Below are positions 40,187 through 51,616 of a stretch of DNA of 64,000 bases, in pieces (position 1 is the first letter of the stretch; every line of letters starts with the position of its first letter). Where the stretch lies: assembly GCF_902825235.1 (NCBI RefSeq), contig NZ_CADEAJ010000003.1, positions 62,001 to 126,000 of the forward strand. Reading direction: 5' to 3'. Origin of the DNA: Bartonella vinsonii subsp. vinsonii (GTDB lineage: Bacteria; Pseudomonadota; Alphaproteobacteria; Rhizobiales; Rhizobiaceae). A program made the translations under genes and the position numbers. The notes under the pieces are model-generated. The model was not told the DNA's origin. It saw only the letters and a list, made by a program, of their open reading frames with translations, and made no database searches.

Positions 40187-41235
40187 TATTTTGCTTTCGT
40201 TAGAGGCATATCTTGATTTTCATTTTTCAACATCTCAGCTCGACCATTGACAAAAGCCGTATCTTGAGGCGTTAAAGCGACATCACGTAATTCGCGACTC
40301 ACCAAAAATGTTTCCGTTTCCACCACTGTCTCAGCCAATTCTATTGTAACATCATAACGTTCACGAAAAGCTGAAACAATTTCTTCAATAATAATTTCAG
40401 GAGCAGACGCTCCTGCTGAAAGGCTTACAACAGAAAGAGCTCCCAGACGATCAAAATCAATTTCATCAACCCTCTGAACTAAAACAGCCCGCTGCGCACC
40501 AAATCTTTCAGCAACTTCTACCAAACGTCGTGAGTTAGAAGAATTCGGCGCTCCAACAATTAGAAATAAATCGCTCCCTAGTGCTGCTGCCTTAACAGCA
40601 TCTTGTCGATTCGTAGTGGCATAACAAATCGATTCAGCAGCTGGAGCTTCTAATGCAGGAAAACGCTGTTGTAACACATCAAGAATCTCTGCTGTATCTT
40701 CAACAGAAAGTGTTGTTTGCGTCACAAATCCTAATTTATCTGGATCATGAGGTTGATAATATAAAGCATCTTCAATCGTTTCAATTAATGTTACATCCCC
40801 TTTTTCAAGCTGCCCCATTGTTCCTATTACCTCGGGATGACCAGAATGACCAATTAATATAACATGACGACCATGCCGTTTATGTCGTATCGCTTGCTTA
40901 TGAACTTTAGAAACTAACGGACATGTTGCATCTAGATAAAACAAATTATAGCGACAGGCTTCTTCTGGTACAGACTTTGGCACGCCGTGGGCAGAAAATA
41001 CAACAGGTTGGTTGTGGTGTTTTTCTGGAATCTCATCAAGTTCTTCAACAAAAACAGCCCCGCGTTGTTGCAATCCTTCAACAACATAGCGGTTGTGTAC
41101 AATTTCATGACGAACATACACTGGAGCACCATATTTTTTTAATGCAAGAAGAACAATCTGAATAGCACGATCAACCCCTGCACAAAATCCACGTGGACCG
41201 CAAAGACGTATTGTTAAAGGAGGACGTAGAGACAT
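40186..41235 (-). CDS. ispH: 4-hydroxy-3-methylbut-2-enyl diphosphate reductase
   Basis: 349 residues. The last step of the MEP isoprenoid pathway gives IPP and DMAPP from HMBPP with a [4Fe-4S] cluster. The three cluster Cys residues lie in [15 protein letters not shown] (the GFCAGV Cys), [13 protein letters not shown] and [14 protein letters not shown]. The C-terminal 30 residues after [10 protein letters not shown] are an extension of variable sequence. It is first in the ispH-thrB-rnhA unit; earlier pathway genes dxs and ispE are also in this window. Confidence 0.97.
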   Translation of the reverse strand: MSLRPPLTIRLCGPRGFCAGVDRAIQIVLLALKKYGAPVYVRHEIVHNRYVVEGLQQRGAVFVEELDEIPEKHHNQPVVFSAHGVPKSVPEEACRYNLFYLDATCPLVSKVHKQAIRHKRHGRHVILIGHSGHPEVIGTMGQLEKGDVTLIETIEDALYYQPHDPDKLGFVTQTTLSVEDTAEILDVLQQRFPALEAPAAESICYATTNRQDAVKAAALGSDLFLIVGAPNSSNSRRLVEVAERFGAQRAVLVQRVDEIDFDRLGALSVVSLSAGASAPEIIIEEIVSAFRERYDVTIELAETVVETETFLVSRELRDVALTPQDTAFVNGRAEMLKNENQDMPLTKAK

Positions 41236-41422
41236 AAACCATCCTTAATATCTATAACTTTTACTAAAATTTTAAACGAACTCTTGTTATGCATGACACA
41301 AATGGTGTCAAGAAAAATACTAGACAATACTCCCCTCCCCCGTAAAAGCATCTAATATATGGCACTTTCTTATCATATTTTCTTCAGGCAAAGCCATTTT
41401 TAAAGCTCGCTCGCTCATTTCA

Positions 41423-42358
41423 CTATGCTAGAAAATGATAGAATATCAAAGTTTCCATTAAAAGAGTGCCAAAGAGAGCAGCCAAATAAAATAACGAAAA
41501 GAAAAACGTTTTTTTTGCCGTTACAAGAGTCGCATTATGTGTGTCAGTTTTCCACAAACGGTAAGCGAAATAAATAAAAATAACGCTCAAGATTGATGAA
41601 AAAATACCATAAAAAGTTCCTGCAAGACCAATAATATAGGGCCCAGCAGCACATATGGCCATCAGAACAGTATAAAACAAGATATGTTTTTTTGTTGAAT
41701 GTTCACCTCGTACATTAGGCATCATAGGAATGCCTGCTGCCTCATAATCAAGAGATGAAAATAAAGAAAGAGACCAAAAATGGGGTGGCGTCCACATAAA
41801 AATGATTAAAAATAATAAAAAACTCTCAATACTCACTGTACCCGTTGTCACAGCCCATCCAATCATTGGTGGGAAAGCTCCAGATGCACCGCCAATCACA
41901 ATATTCTGTGGCGTTATACGCTTTAGCCAAATTGTATAGACAACGACATAAAAGAAAATTGTAAAGGCAAGAAAAAATGCTGCAAACCAATTAATGAAGC
42001 TTCCCATAAGAAACACAGAAAGCACAGAAAGAACCATACCAAAAATAAACGCCTTCTGAGAGCTGATCTTACCAGTGGGAATGGGACGATTTTTGGTACG
42101 TTCCATCACTGCATCAATATCAGCATCATACCACATATTAAGTGCTCCTGCACCACCACCACCTAGAGCAATACATAAAATTGCTAAAAAACCATAAAAT
42201 GGATTAATAGGAACTGGTGACACCACAAGCCCAACCAAAGCTGTAAATACAACAAGTGACATAACCCGTGGTTTTAAGAGCGTGATATAATCACCAATAC
42301 CAGATTTTGGCGGAATTGATTTATCACTTGCAGCTGATAATCCTTCTGAAACAAACAT
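41423..42358 (-). CDS. ctaB: Protoheme IX farnesyltransferase (heme O synthase)
   Basis: 311 residues from the ATG at 42358; a TTG at 42367 adds three. A UbiA-superfamily integral membrane enzyme that attaches farnesyl to heme b for cytochrome oxidase. It shows about nine hydrophobic spans, with the prenyl-diphosphate site NMWYDADIDAVMERTKNRPIPTG and the second Asp-rich motif region FSSLDYEAAGIPMMP. The usual neighbours ctaC, ctaD and ctaG are absent, so it has been separated from the oxidase operon or those genes lie outside the window. Confidence 0.95.
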   Translation of the reverse strand: MFVSEGLSAASDKSIPPKSGIGDYITLLKPRVMSLVVFTALVGLVVSPVPINPFYGFLAILCIALGGGGAGALNMWYDADIDAVMERTKNRPIPTGKISSQKAFIFGMVLSVLSVFLMGSFINWFAAFFLAFTIFFYVVVYTIWLKRITPQNIVIGGASGAFPPMIGWAVTTGTVSIESFLLFLIIFMWTPPHFWSLSLFSSLDYEAAGIPMMPNVRGEHSTKKHILFYTVLMAICAAGPYIIGLAGTFYGIFSSILSVIFIYFAYRLWKTDTHNATLVTAKKTFFFSLFYLAALFGTLLMETLIFYHFLA

Positions 42359-42698
42359 TCCACTCAAAGACCTTTTCTATTTCTGTCATCCACGCACAAA
42401 GACTGCTTAGCATATGGGAATGACAAATTAAGAGCACAATGTTTCTGAAAATAATATATCTTCCAAAAACAGACGAAGATTTTTGCAATGAAAATACATT
42501 TTTTCAACACACATTATTTCTTAAATAACAAGCATACTCTATACATCATACCAAACATCATAAAGCAACTAAAAGCCTTCTTTTTTATAACATATTTTAT
42601 CTTGTGCATATGGATTAATATATTTGGGGAGATAATAGTTTTGTGTTATAATTTTAGTTTTGATGGTTCATTTTTATACAGAGCTATATAATGTAGTG
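42359..42698. other. Divergent promoter region, ctaB and the IalB-family gene
   Basis: About 340 bp with no gene. The two genes point away from each other, so their promoters lie here. No distinct operator or hairpin stands out. Confidence 0.4.
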
Positions 42699-43259
42699 AT
42701 GATGCGGTTAGGGTTTTCTGTGGTACTTTATAAATTGCTGAAAAAAACTTTCTTTGTTGGTGTTCTTCTTTGTGCACTCTGTAATGTTTCTGCTCATCGT
42801 GCACTTGCACAAACATCTCATATACAAAGTGTCCCCGCCCCACAAGCTTACGGTGCATGGACAAAAGTTTGTTCTCTCCCACCAGGTACACCTAACATGC
42901 AATGTGAAGTTGTCCAAAATGTACACACACAAAATCGTCATGACATTACTCTCCGCGTTACGTTTTATAAACTCCCTAAAGATCAAGGAGCTTTGATGCG
43001 TGTTTTTGTTCCAATCCGCGTGGAATTACGTCCTGGTGTTGGTCTCAAAATTGACGATAAAAATATGGGAAGAGTGGAATATCGCCGATGCCTTGGTGAT
43101 AATTGTGTTGCTGAAGCTGTCCTTAAAAAAGACATATTACAGCTCTTTTTTAAGGGCAAAATGGCAACCTACTTTATTTTTACAACTCCTGAGCAAGCCG
43201 TTGGGGGAATCATTGACCTTAAAGGACTTAGTGATGCTTATGCAACTCTACCAACTTAA
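42699..43259 (+). CDS. Invasion-associated locus B (IalB) family protein
   Basis: 186 residues from the double ATG at 42699; an ATG at 42660 adds 13 residues. The signal peptide, with hydrophobic core FFVGVLLCALCNVSA, is followed by a periplasmic or outer-membrane domain. YGAWTKVCSLPPGTPNMQCEVVQ has the two Cys and the Trp of the family, with a later RRCLGDNCVAEA Cys pair. IalB is linked to erythrocyte invasion in Bartonella. No ialA (nudix) partner is next to it here, so this may be a paralog and not the classic locus. The start codon lacks a good ribosome site. Confidence 0.85.
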   Translation: MMRLGFSVVLYKLLKKTFFVGVLLCALCNVSAHRALAQTSHIQSVPAPQAYGAWTKVCSLPPGTPNMQCEVVQNVHTQNRHDITLRVTFYKLPKDQGALMRVFVPIRVELRPGVGLKIDDKNMGRVEYRRCLGDNCVAEAVLKKDILQLFFKGKMATYFIFTTPEQAVGGIIDLKGLSDAYATLPT

Positions 43260-43364
43260 CAACTTTATGCGTATTGCATAATTACAACCTCATAACGCAC
43301 TCTACAGCTTCTAAAAAAGATAACTGGAAGTTTTCCAATTCTCCATGAAAATAGGATAATCACC

Positions 43365-44783
43365 ATGAAATCATTGATTGACCATTTTGATATTGATTCA
43401 TCTAAAGTGCAATCACTTGTACAAGAAACACTTCATCATGCTGATGATGGTGAGCTTTACCTTGAGTATACAGAAAGTGAAACGCTTTTATTCGATAATG
43501 GACAGCTTAAAAATGGCTCATTTCATCAAGATATGGGATTTGGTCTGCGCGTTGTTGCTGGAGAAGCTACTGGATATGCGCATTCTAGTGAATTAACCGC
43601 TGCTGCACTCAAACGTGCCAGTGAAGCGGCTAAAGCTGTTACCTATAATAATCATACAGGACCTTATAGTGTCGCACCTCAACAGACAAACAAAAGACTC
43701 TATCAACCTCTTAATCCTCTTGACGCTCCATCATTTGAAGACAAAAGTATGCTTTTGCAAAAAATTGATGCCTATTTACGTGCAAAAAATGATAAATTGC
43801 ACCAAGTAACTGTTTCTCTTTCTGGTTCTCTCCAGCATGTTGAAATTTTACGCGCCGATGGTCATTTGATTCGTGATATTCGTCCTCTTGTACGACTGTC
43901 TATATCTGTAGTTGCTGCTGACAGTAATCGGCGTGAAAATGGCTTCTATGGATGTGGTGGGCGCCAAGCATTTAGCCAGTTTATTCATGAAGAAAACTGG
44001 AAAAAGGCTGCTGATGAAGCCTTGCGTATGGCTCTTATAAACTTAGAGGCAGAAGCAGCCCCAGCAGGAACATTTGATGTTGTCCTCGCTAATGGATGGC
44101 CCGGTGTTATGCTTCATGAAGCCATAGGACATGGTTTGGAAGGTGACTTTAACCGCAAAAAAACCTCTGCTTTTGCTGGACTTTTGGGCCAACAAGTTGC
44201 TGCAAAAGGTGTTACAGTTGTTGATGATGGTACAATTCCTCAATGCCGTGGCTCACTCACTGTCGATGATGAAGGAACCCCATCAGGATATAACGTTCTT
44301 ATTGAAGATGGAAAACTTATTGGTTTTATGCAAGACAGACTAAATGCCCGTCTTATGGGTGTTCATCCAACCGGTAATGGACGGCGTGAATCCTATGCAC
44401 ATGCGCCAATACCGCGGATGACCAATACTATGATGCTAGGAGGCGATAAAACACCTGAAGAAATTCTATCCTCATTAAAAAACGGTATCTATGCTGTTTC
44501 ATTTGGTGGAGGACAAGTCGACATCACTTCTGGAAAATTCGTCTTTGAATGCACTGAAGCTTACAGAGTAGAAAATGGTAAAATCGTAGCACCTATTAAA
44601 GGTGCAACCCTTATTGGAAACGGACCAGATGCCATGAAACACATTACCATGATTGGCAATGATAGCAAACTTGATAATGGTATCGGTATGTGCGGAAAAG
44701 CTGGACAAAACGTTCCTGTTGGCGTTGGGCAACCTCATCTGCGAATTAATAATATGACAATTGGTGGAACAGCACTTTCATAA
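43365..44783 (+). CDS. tldD: Metalloprotease TldD
   Basis: 472 residues. TldD and TldE (PmbA) form a heterodimer that cleaves unfolded peptides; the zinc-site motif HEAIGHGLEGDFNRK holds His-Glu-x3-His. Other family marks are the DDEGTPSGYNVLIEDGKL and GGGQVDITSGKFVFECTEAY segments. AGGA lies at good spacing before the ATG. It is about 105 bp downstream of the IalB-family gene on the same strand and converges on the RNA methylase. tldE is not in this window. Confidence 0.96.
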   Translation: MKSLIDHFDIDSSKVQSLVQETLHHADDGELYLEYTESETLLFDNGQLKNGSFHQDMGFGLRVVAGEATGYAHSSELTAAALKRASEAAKAVTYNNHTGPYSVAPQQTNKRLYQPLNPLDAPSFEDKSMLLQKIDAYLRAKNDKLHQVTVSLSGSLQHVEILRADGHLIRDIRPLVRLSISVVAADSNRRENGFYGCGGRQAFSQFIHEENWKKAADEALRMALINLEAEAAPAGTFDVVLANGWPGVMLHEAIGHGLEGDFNRKKTSAFAGLLGQQVAAKGVTVVDDGTIPQCRGSLTVDDEGTPSGYNVLIEDGKLIGFMQDRLNARLMGVHPTGNGRRESYAHAPIPRMTNTMMLGGDKTPEEILSSLKNGIYAVSFGGGQVDITSGKFVFECTEAYRVENGKIVAPIKGATLIGNGPDAMKHITMIGNDSKLDNGIGMCGKAGQNVPVGVGQPHLRINNMTIGGTALS

Positions 44784-44846
44784 AATATACCAAATCAACT
44801 CATTTAACATTCTCAATAAAGCTGTCAAAAAACTCTTCAATTGAGG

Positions 44847-46100
44847 CTAAAGCTTCCAACTTGCCTTTGCTTTGCGTTTACTCAAGAGTGCAACAATTTC
44901 AACATGGGGTGACCATAAAAATTGATCAATTGGTATGATTTTTTCTATTGTATAGCCACCTGCTACAAGAAGAGATAAATCACGCGCAAATGTAGTAGGA
45001 TTGCATGAAATAGCCACGACACGAGATATTGTTGTCTTCGCTAATTCACGCACTTGTTGTTCTGCACCAGCGCGTGGAGGATCAAAAACAACGCACTCAA
45101 AACATTCAAGTTCCTTCACAGAAAGTGGACGGCGGAAAAGATCACGTTTTTCACAAGTTACTGTTTTTAAACCCGTTGCAAAACGTGCTGCGGAATCTAA
45201 ATTTGTTAATGCTCGCTCATCATTTTCTACTGCATGGACGTTCATTTTTTTAGCCATGCGCAATGTAAATGTTCCTACCCCAGAAAATAAATCAAGAGCA
45301 TTTTTTGCTTTTTTAAAATGAGTCAAAATAATATCACCCATTATATTTTCTGCTGCAAAAGTTGCTTGGAGAAATCCACCAGCCGGAAATTCAACACAGA
45401 CATCTCCGAAGTATATCAATGGTTTTTCTTGTTCAACCAAAACTTCACCTTCAACAGACAAACGCGTAATCCCACACGAAAGAGCTATACGTACCATTTT
45501 CTGACGAATTGACTCATTGTGTACAGCACAACCACTTAAAGCAACATCAAAACCATTTTCAACAAGTGTGATTGTGACATGAAATCGTTTAGCATAATTG
45601 CTTAAACAAGCACAAAGGATCCTGATATCATCTAGCTTAGACATAAGCTCTGGTCGGCTTACTGGACATTCCTCAAGAGCTACAATCTCATGAGAGAGGT
45701 GACGATTAAAGCCAACTCTCTGACCTTGCGGTGTCATAGATGCTGTTAGAGTCATCCGCCGCCGGCTATAGGGCTTACATTCGATTAAAGGAGAAACAAC
45801 AACATCAAGCCCATATTCTTTAAGAGAATCAATAACCAATTGTCGTTTCCATTCGCGATAAACATCAGGATGCCAATGCTGGAGTGCACATCCCCCACAT
45901 TTTCCAAAATGCCGACAAAGAGCATCAATGCGTTCTGATGATTTTTCCTTTAATGCTCTGAGTGTAGCATATTTTCCATGAACGGTGATTTCAGCACACT
46001 CTCCTGGTAAAGTAAAAGGAACGTAAACCAAACCATGTAATGCTTTGACGACACCATGACCATTCATCCCCATATGGTCTATTATGACATTGTCATTCAC
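44847..46100 (-). CDS. RNA (uracil-5-)methyltransferase, RlmD/TrmA family
   Basis: 417 residues. An N-terminal TRAM-like region (to about 55) precedes Cys residues for an iron-sulfur cluster in LCRHFGKCGGCALQHW. The SAM-binding ALDLFSGVGTFTLRMAKK motif and the catalytic Cys in AISCNPTTFARDLSLL follow. It is probably a 23S rRNA U1939-type or tRNA m5U enzyme; which site cannot be told by eye. The start overlaps the tlyA stop by four bases (ATGA), so the two RNA-modifying genes are coupled. Confidence 0.92.
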   Translation of the reverse strand: MNDNVIIDHMGMNGHGVVKALHGLVYVPFTLPGECAEITVHGKYATLRALKEKSSERIDALCRHFGKCGGCALQHWHPDVYREWKRQLVIDSLKEYGLDVVVSPLIECKPYSRRRMTLTASMTPQGQRVGFNRHLSHEIVALEECPVSRPELMSKLDDIRILCACLSNYAKRFHVTITLVENGFDVALSGCAVHNESIRQKMVRIALSCGITRLSVEGEVLVEQEKPLIYFGDVCVEFPAGGFLQATFAAENIMGDIILTHFKKAKNALDLFSGVGTFTLRMAKKMNVHAVENDERALTNLDSAARFATGLKTVTCEKRDLFRRPLSVKELECFECVVFDPPRAGAEQQVRELAKTTISRVVAISCNPTTFARDLSLLVAGGYTIEKIIPIDQFLWSPHVEIVALLSKRKAKASWKL

Positions 46101-46843
46101 TCTTGTTTTTCTCCAAACAACAAATATTCTAAATTACCATCACCACCTGCAATAGGTGAAGGAAGCAAACCTTTTGCACTCCATTCTCTTTGCATGTTTA
46201 ACCAATCAAAAAGTCTTTCAGCACTTTCTTTCGCCATTAATGGATCTTTTAATATTCCACCCTTGCCAAGAGCTTCTCGACCAACCTCAAATTGAGGCTT
46301 TACTAATAACATGGCTTGAGCTCCCTTCTTGGCTAAAGACAAAACAGGAGGTAATGCAAGTTTAAGAGAAATAAAGCTGACATCTGAAACAATGAGATCA
46401 ATTTCTCGTCCACCTAGATGTTCTTGTTTCAAATCTCTGACATTTAAACCTTCTAATAAGGTTATTGCACTGTTGTTCAATAAACGTGCATCCAATTGGT
46501 GGTGACCAACATCAACCGCAATAACATGAGCTGCTCCACGTTCTAAGAGAACTTGTGTGAAACCACCTGTTGATGCACCAATATCAATGGCGGTCACTTG
46601 ATCTGTTATAATGGGAAAAGCATCAAGTGCACAAATCAATTTTAACGCTGCACGTGAAACATAACCCTGTGCTGGATCACAAACGACAATCTCTGCGTCA
46701 TCAGAAATGGTTTGTCCAGCTTTTAAAACTGCTTTGCCATCAACTTTAACGGTTTGGCGCATAATAGCATCACGCGCTCGCGAGCGTGTTGTAAAAAAGT
46801 TTTTTTCAACTAAAAAAACATCAAGCCTTTTCCTAACAGCCAT
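46097..46843 (-). CDS. tlyA: TlyA family rRNA (cytidine-2'-O)-methyltransferase
   Basis: 248 residues. An N-terminal S4 RNA-binding domain (RLDVFLVEKNFFTTRSRARDAIMRQTVKVDGK) is joined to an FtsJ-like domain with DIGASTGGFTQVLLERGA and the LIVSDVSFISLKLALP motif. In mycobacteria TlyA methylates 16S and 23S rRNA; the family was first named hemolysin. It lies 7 bp after dxs and overlaps the next gene. The dxs-tlyA pairing is common in bacteria. Confidence 0.95.
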   Translation of the reverse strand: MAVRKRLDVFLVEKNFFTTRSRARDAIMRQTVKVDGKAVLKAGQTISDDAEIVVCDPAQGYVSRAALKLICALDAFPIITDQVTAIDIGASTGGFTQVLLERGAAHVIAVDVGHHQLDARLLNNSAITLLEGLNVRDLKQEHLGGREIDLIVSDVSFISLKLALPPVLSLAKKGAQAMLLVKPQFEVGREALGKGGILKDPLMAKESAERLFDWLNMQREWSAKGLLPSPIAGGDGNLEYLLFGEKQE

Positions 46844-46850
46844 CTCATAC

Positions 46851-48767
46851 TCAAAATTTCTGCACTGTCCGAATCTTGCGTCCTAAAGCAGTAAAAACCG
46901 TGTTAACAATACCAACGGCATCAAGTCCTACACGAGAAAGAACTTTCTCTGGTGAACCATGGTTTAAATATTCATCAGGAAGTTTTAATGTGCGAACTTT
47001 CAAACCATGCTCTAAAAGCCCTTCTTGCGCTAAAAATTGTAATAAGTGCGCTCCAAATCCGCCTATTGCACCTTCTTCAATTGTCACTAATACTTCATGC
47101 TCACGTGCCAAACGACGCATCAAATCTTTATCCAAAGGCTTTGCAAACCGTGCATCTGCAACCGTTGTTGACAACCCTTCCGCAACCAAAGCATCAGCAG
47201 CTCTTAACACTTCTGACATCCGTGTTCCAAAACATACTAAAGCTATCCTATTGCCTTCACGCAGAACACGCCCTTTTCCAATCTCTAACAATTCACCACG
47301 CTGCGGTAAATCCATGCCAACACCTTCACCACGTGGATAACGAAAAGAAAGTGGCCCCTCATCATAAGCTGCAGCAGTACGCACCATATGCATCAACTCA
47401 ATTTCATCAGACGGCGCCATCACAACAAATTCAGGAAGAGTGGTTAAAAAAACAATATCAAAACTACCAGCATGCGTCGCGCCATCTGCCCCCACAAAGC
47501 CTGCTCGATCAATCGCAAAACGCACAGGTAATTTTTGAATCGATACATCATGGATAATCTGATCATAAGCGCGCTGTAAAAAAGTAGAATAAATCGCGAC
47601 AAAAGGCTTATACCCCTCACAAGCAATGCCAGCAGCAAAAGTGACCGCATGCTGTTCAGCAATACCAACATCAAACATTCTTTCAGGAAATTTTTCAGCA
47701 AAAGCATCAAGACCTGTCCCCGCCGGCATTGCTGCTGTTATACTCACAATCTTATCATCATGACTAGCTTCTTCTATTAAAGCCTTAGAAAACACCTTAG
47801 TATAGGGGAGAACATTGCTTTGCGCTTTAACCTGTTTACCTGTTACAATATCAAAACGATTAACACCGTGATATTTATCAGATGACGCTTCTGCAGGGGC
47901 ATATCCTTTTCCTTTATGCGTCACCACATGTACCAAAACAGGCCCATGAGGATATTCACGAACATTTTTCAAAACAGGCAATAAATGCTTTAAATTGTGT
48001 CCGTCAATTGGTCCCACATAATAAAAACCAAGCTCTTCAAATAAAGTTCCTCCAACCAAAAGGCCACGCGCAAATTCTTCTGAAAGACGTGCTTTATCTA
48101 AAAAGAACTTAGGCAATTTTTCGCCTAGTACCTTGATCCGTTCACGCAAACTACGATAAGCAGGACGAGAAACCAATCGTGCAAGATGAGCGCTCATAGC
48201 ACCTGTAGGTGGTGCAATAGACATATCATTATCATTAAGAACAACAATCAAACGTGCATTCAAGGCACCAGCATTATTCATCGCTTCATAAGCCATACCA
48301 GCAGACATAGCACCATCACCAATCACAGCAATGATATTCCGCTTTTCCTCTGCTTTTAAAGCACTCGCTATCGCCATACCAAGTCCAGCTGAAATAGAAG
48401 TAGAAGAATGACCAGCACCAAATGGATCATACACACTTTCTGAACGCTTCGTAAAACCTGATAACCCACCCTCTTGGCGTAATGTGCGAATTCTATCTCT
48501 ACGCCCTGTTAAAATTTTATGCGGATAAGCTTGATGACCAACATCCCAAATAATCCTATCTTCAGGTGTATTAAAAACATAATGCAATGCAACCGTGAGC
48601 TCAATAACACCAAGTCCTGCACCAAGATGACCACCTGTTACGGAAACCGCATCAATTGTTTCCATCCGCAACTCATCGGCTAATTTTACCAAATCAGACT
48701 CAGATAATGCCCGCAAATCATGCGGTACACAAATACGATCAAGCAATGGCGTTAAGACCTGAGACAA
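46851..48767 (-). CDS. dxs: 1-deoxy-D-xylulose-5-phosphate synthase
   Basis: 638 residues, a normal length. First step of the MEP pathway: pyruvate plus glyceraldehyde-3-phosphate gives DXP with thiamine diphosphate. Visible: [21 protein letters not shown], the ThDP site [18 protein letters not shown], the catalytic Glu region [18 protein letters not shown], and [18 protein letters not shown]. The start is TTG with AAGGAG at correct spacing; no ATG fits. It lies 232 bp after xseB, the common xseB-dxs-tlyA order. Confidence 0.97.
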   Translation of the reverse strand: MSQVLTPLLDRICVPHDLRALSESDLVKLADELRMETIDAVSVTGGHLGAGLGVIELTVALHYVFNTPEDRIIWDVGHQAYPHKILTGRRDRIRTLRQEGGLSGFTKRSESVYDPFGAGHSSTSISAGLGMAIASALKAEEKRNIIAVIGDGAMSAGMAYEAMNNAGALNARLIVVLNDNDMSIAPPTGAMSAHLARLVSRPAYRSLRERIKVLGEKLPKFFLDKARLSEEFARGLLVGGTLFEELGFYYVGPIDGHNLKHLLPVLKNVREYPHGPVLVHVVTHKGKGYAPAEASSDKYHGVNRFDIVTGKQVKAQSNVLPYTKVFSKALIEEASHDDKIVSITAAMPAGTGLDAFAEKFPERMFDVGIAEQHAVTFAAGIACEGYKPFVAIYSTFLQRAYDQIIHDVSIQKLPVRFAIDRAGFVGADGATHAGSFDIVFLTTLPEFVVMAPSDEIELMHMVRTAAAYDEGPLSFRYPRGEGVGMDLPQRGELLEIGKGRVLREGNRIALVCFGTRMSEVLRAADALVAEGLSTTVADARFAKPLDKDLMRRLAREHEVLVTIEEGAIGGFGAHLLQFLAQEGLLEHGLKVRTLKLPDEYLNHGSPEKVLSRVGLDAVGIVNTVFTALGRKIRTVQKF

Positions 48768-48999
48768 AAAAAGCTCCTTAATATTATCGCATCAAGAGAT
48801 AGTAAAAATATACCTCCTCCCCTCTTCTATATATAATTTAGCATATTGTTACTGGAAAATATTTTCTACTGGTGATGATTTATGGTTTTTCCCCATTTCC
48901 TCACTTATTTCATAAAAAAGAAACTGATAAAATCCCTTCCCTTTAAACTAAGTCACTGCTCACCTCTTTTGCAATAAATATCCCCAAATTACTTAACTA

Positions 49000-49254
49000 T
49001 TATTCAGAATCAAGAGGCTCTACTCCTTCTGGGGATCCTCCCTCTGAAAGCTGAATTTTCTCAACTTTAGCTTCAGCAACTTTCAAAAGTTTCTCGCAGT
49101 GTTTTTTAAGAGATTCACCACGTTCATAAATATCAATTGATTGTTCTAAAGGAATATCCCCGCGTTCTAAATTCTCGACAATTACTTCAAGTTGCTTAAG
49201 TGCTTCTTCAAAACTTAAAGCCGTAATATCCCCCTTATTTATCTCTTGTTTCAT
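49000..49254 (-). CDS. xseB: Exodeoxyribonuclease VII small subunit
   Basis: 84 residues from the ATG at 49254, preceded by GAGGA. The core [41 protein letters not shown] is the XseB three-helix bundle. XseB partners XseA to degrade single-stranded DNA. A longer frame to 49296 overlaps ribBA and is less likely. It lies 7 bp downstream of ribBA; xseA is outside the window. Confidence 0.95.
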   Translation of the reverse strand: MKQEINKGDITALSFEEALKQLEVIVENLERGDIPLEQSIDIYERGESLKKHCEKLLKVAEAKVEKIQLSEGGSPEGVEPLDSE

Positions 49255-49261
49255 GCAATCC

Positions 49262-50368
49262 TCACAAGATATCTGTTCTGGATATACGAATTCCAAAACC
49301 TTCTAAACCTACATAATGGCGCTCTCTAGAAGCATACACAATAACAGAACGAATCCCCAAATGTTTTAAAATTTGTGATCCTAAACCAATTTGGCGCCAT
49401 TCTTCTTCGCGTTTAATTGCCTGCATGTGGCTTTCTGAACCTTCTTTTACCATCTCCTGAATGCCAATAGCTGATTGTACACCAACAGATCCTTCACGCA
49501 AATAAACAAACACTCCACGCTTTTCTCGTTCCATCATACGTTGCATGATAGCCATAATCTCTGAAGATTGACAAAAAACATCATTTATAACGCTTTCACG
49601 GTGCAAACGCACAGGAATATCTACACCATCACGGATATCTCCAAAAACAATTGCAACATGCTGAACTGTTTCCCAAGGAAGTTGATAACTTTGAACAATA
49701 GCGGGACCTACTGATGTCTCAATATGCATTTCTCCAACATGCCTGATCAACATTTCCTTACGTTGGCGATAAGCAATTAAATCTGCAACCGTTATGATAT
49801 GCAGACGATTATCTTGTGCAAATTTTGTAATCTCATCTCCATGTTTAACGCTTCCATCATCATTGACCAACTCACCGATAACACCAACTGGCGGCAAACC
49901 AACTAATTTACATAAATCAACAGCTGCCTCCGTGTGTCCTGAACGCATAAGAACTCCTCCTTCATGCGCAATCAAAGGGAAAATATGTCCTGGACGGACA
50001 AAATCATTCGGACCAGCATTTGAATTCGCAAGATTACGCACTGCTAATGTACGGTCATGTGCTGAAATCCCTGTTGTTATCCCATGTTTAAAATCAACAG
50101 TAACAGTAAACTGGGTACGATGCGCTGAATTATTATCTGGCACCATAGGAACAAGATTAAACCGTTGTGCTTCTTCTTTTGGTAGAGGGGCACAAATAAT
50201 ACCCGTTGTATGACGAATGATAAATGCCATTTTTTCTTCTGTACAATGGCTAGCAGCAACCGTTAAATCACCTTCATTTTCACGGTCATCATCATCGGTA
50301 ACCACAACAATTTCACCGCGTTCAAAAGCTTGAAGTGCAGAAACAATTTTTTTCTCATCATATGCCAT
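49262..50368 (-). CDS. ribB: 3,4-dihydroxy-2-butanone-4-phosphate synthase with degenerate GTP-cyclohydrolase-II-like half
   Basis: 368 residues. RibB part (about 1-205): [44 protein letters not shown] and [15 protein letters not shown] hold the ribulose-5-phosphate site residues. The RibA-like half (about 210-368) keeps the fold ([25 protein letters not shown]) but shows only one Cys where the zinc site needs three. GTP cyclohydrolase II activity is therefore unlikely and a separate ribA is expected. It lies three bases after aroC. Confidence 0.94.
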   Translation of the reverse strand: MAYDEKKIVSALQAFERGEIVVVTDDDDRENEGDLTVAASHCTEEKMAFIIRHTTGIICAPLPKEEAQRFNLVPMVPDNNSAHRTQFTVTVDFKHGITTGISAHDRTLAVRNLANSNAGPNDFVRPGHIFPLIAHEGGVLMRSGHTEAAVDLCKLVGLPPVGVIGELVNDDGSVKHGDEITKFAQDNRLHIITVADLIAYRQRKEMLIRHVGEMHIETSVGPAIVQSYQLPWETVQHVAIVFGDIRDGVDIPVRLHRESVINDVFCQSSEIMAIMQRMMEREKRGVFVYLREGSVGVQSAIGIQEMVKEGSESHMQAIKREEEWRQIGLGSQILKHLGIRSVIVYASRERHYVGLEGFGIRISRTDIL

Positions 50369-50371
50369 TAT

Positions 50372-51472
50372 TTACCCCTCAAAGCTTCCAACCTGACCGC
50401 GATGTCTTAGATAATGGTCAGCAATAGCACAAGCAACCATCGCTTCACCAACAGGAACAGCACGAATCCCAACACAGGGATCATGGCGTCCTTTCGTTAC
50501 AACATTTACATCATGACCATCAATATCAATTGAACGACGAGGTGTTAGAATTGATGAAGTAGGCTTCACAGCAAAACGTGCAACTATTGGCTGCCCACTC
50601 GATATTCCACCTAAAATACCGCCCGCATGATTGGATAAAAAGAGTGGCTTTCCATCACTGCCCATCCGCATTTCATCTGCATTTTCTTCTCCTGTCAGGC
50701 GTGCTGCTGCAAAACCATCACCTATTTCAACACCTTTTACTGCATTAATCGACATGAGTAATGAAGCAATGTCTTGATCAAGTTTTGCATAAATAGGTGC
50801 TCCTAAACCTGCTGGCACATTTTCTGCAATAATCTCAACAACAGCTCCAACAGATGAACCCTTTTTACGTACTTTATCTATATAATCACTAAAAACCTGT
50901 ACCATCTCTGCATCAGGTGTAAAAAAAGGATTATTATTAATCTCTGACCAGTTCCAACGTTCACGATTAATCGTATGGGGACCAATTGCTATGACAGCTC
51001 CCCGTACAATCAAATCAGAAACAATTTTACGTGCGAGCGCACCTGCCGCAACACGTGCTGCCGTCTCACGCGCTGAAGCACGCCCACCCCCTCGAAAATC
51101 ACGAATGCCATATTTAACATCATAAGTATAATCTGCATGACTAGGACGATACTGGTGGGCAATCGAGCCATAGTCTTTCGAGCGCTGATCTGTATTTTGA
51201 ATCAACAAGGAAATTGGAGTCCCTGTTGTCATCAATGTTGTTCCATCATCCTGAACAACAACGCCTGAAAGCACCTCTACCTGATCCGATTCTTGCCGCT
51301 GCGTTGTATACTTGCTTTGTCCTGGTCGGCGCTTATCAAGATAAGTTTGGATCTCTGCACGCGTAAAAATAATTCCTGGGGGACAACCATCGATAACACA
51401 TCCAAGAGCAGTGCCATGACTTTCACCCCATGTTGTTACACGAAACAAATGACCAAATGTATTATGTGACAT
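50372..51472 (-). CDS. aroC: Chorismate synthase
   Basis: 366 residues. It forms chorismate from EPSP with reduced FMN. Family marks: the N-terminal [57 protein letters not shown], and the C-terminal [26 protein letters not shown]. It is first of aroC-ribBA-xseB and about 145 bp downstream of fabI on the same strand. Confidence 0.97.
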   Translation of the reverse strand: MSHNTFGHLFRVTTWGESHGTALGCVIDGCPPGIIFTRAEIQTYLDKRRPGQSKYTTQRQESDQVEVLSGVVVQDDGTTLMTTGTPISLLIQNTDQRSKDYGSIAHQYRPSHADYTYDVKYGIRDFRGGGRASARETAARVAAGALARKIVSDLIVRGAVIAIGPHTINRERWNWSEINNNPFFTPDAEMVQVFSDYIDKVRKKGSSVGAVVEIIAENVPAGLGAPIYAKLDQDIASLLMSINAVKGVEIGDGFAAARLTGEENADEMRMGSDGKPLFLSNHAGGILGGISSGQPIVARFAVKPTSSILTPRRSIDIDGHDVNVVTKGRHDPCVGIRAVPVGEAMVACAIADHYLRHRGQVGSFEG

Positions 51473-51616
51473 AAAAAATGACCCGTTTCTCCGTCAAAAT
51501 ATACGCAACGACAGCCTCTGTTAAGTTATACAAAACAACCTGTTTTCAAAAATAACATTGGCCGCTTTAAATTCGGTCAAATCACCGCTGCTGAGTAAAA
51601 TTTTATAAACCAAACT

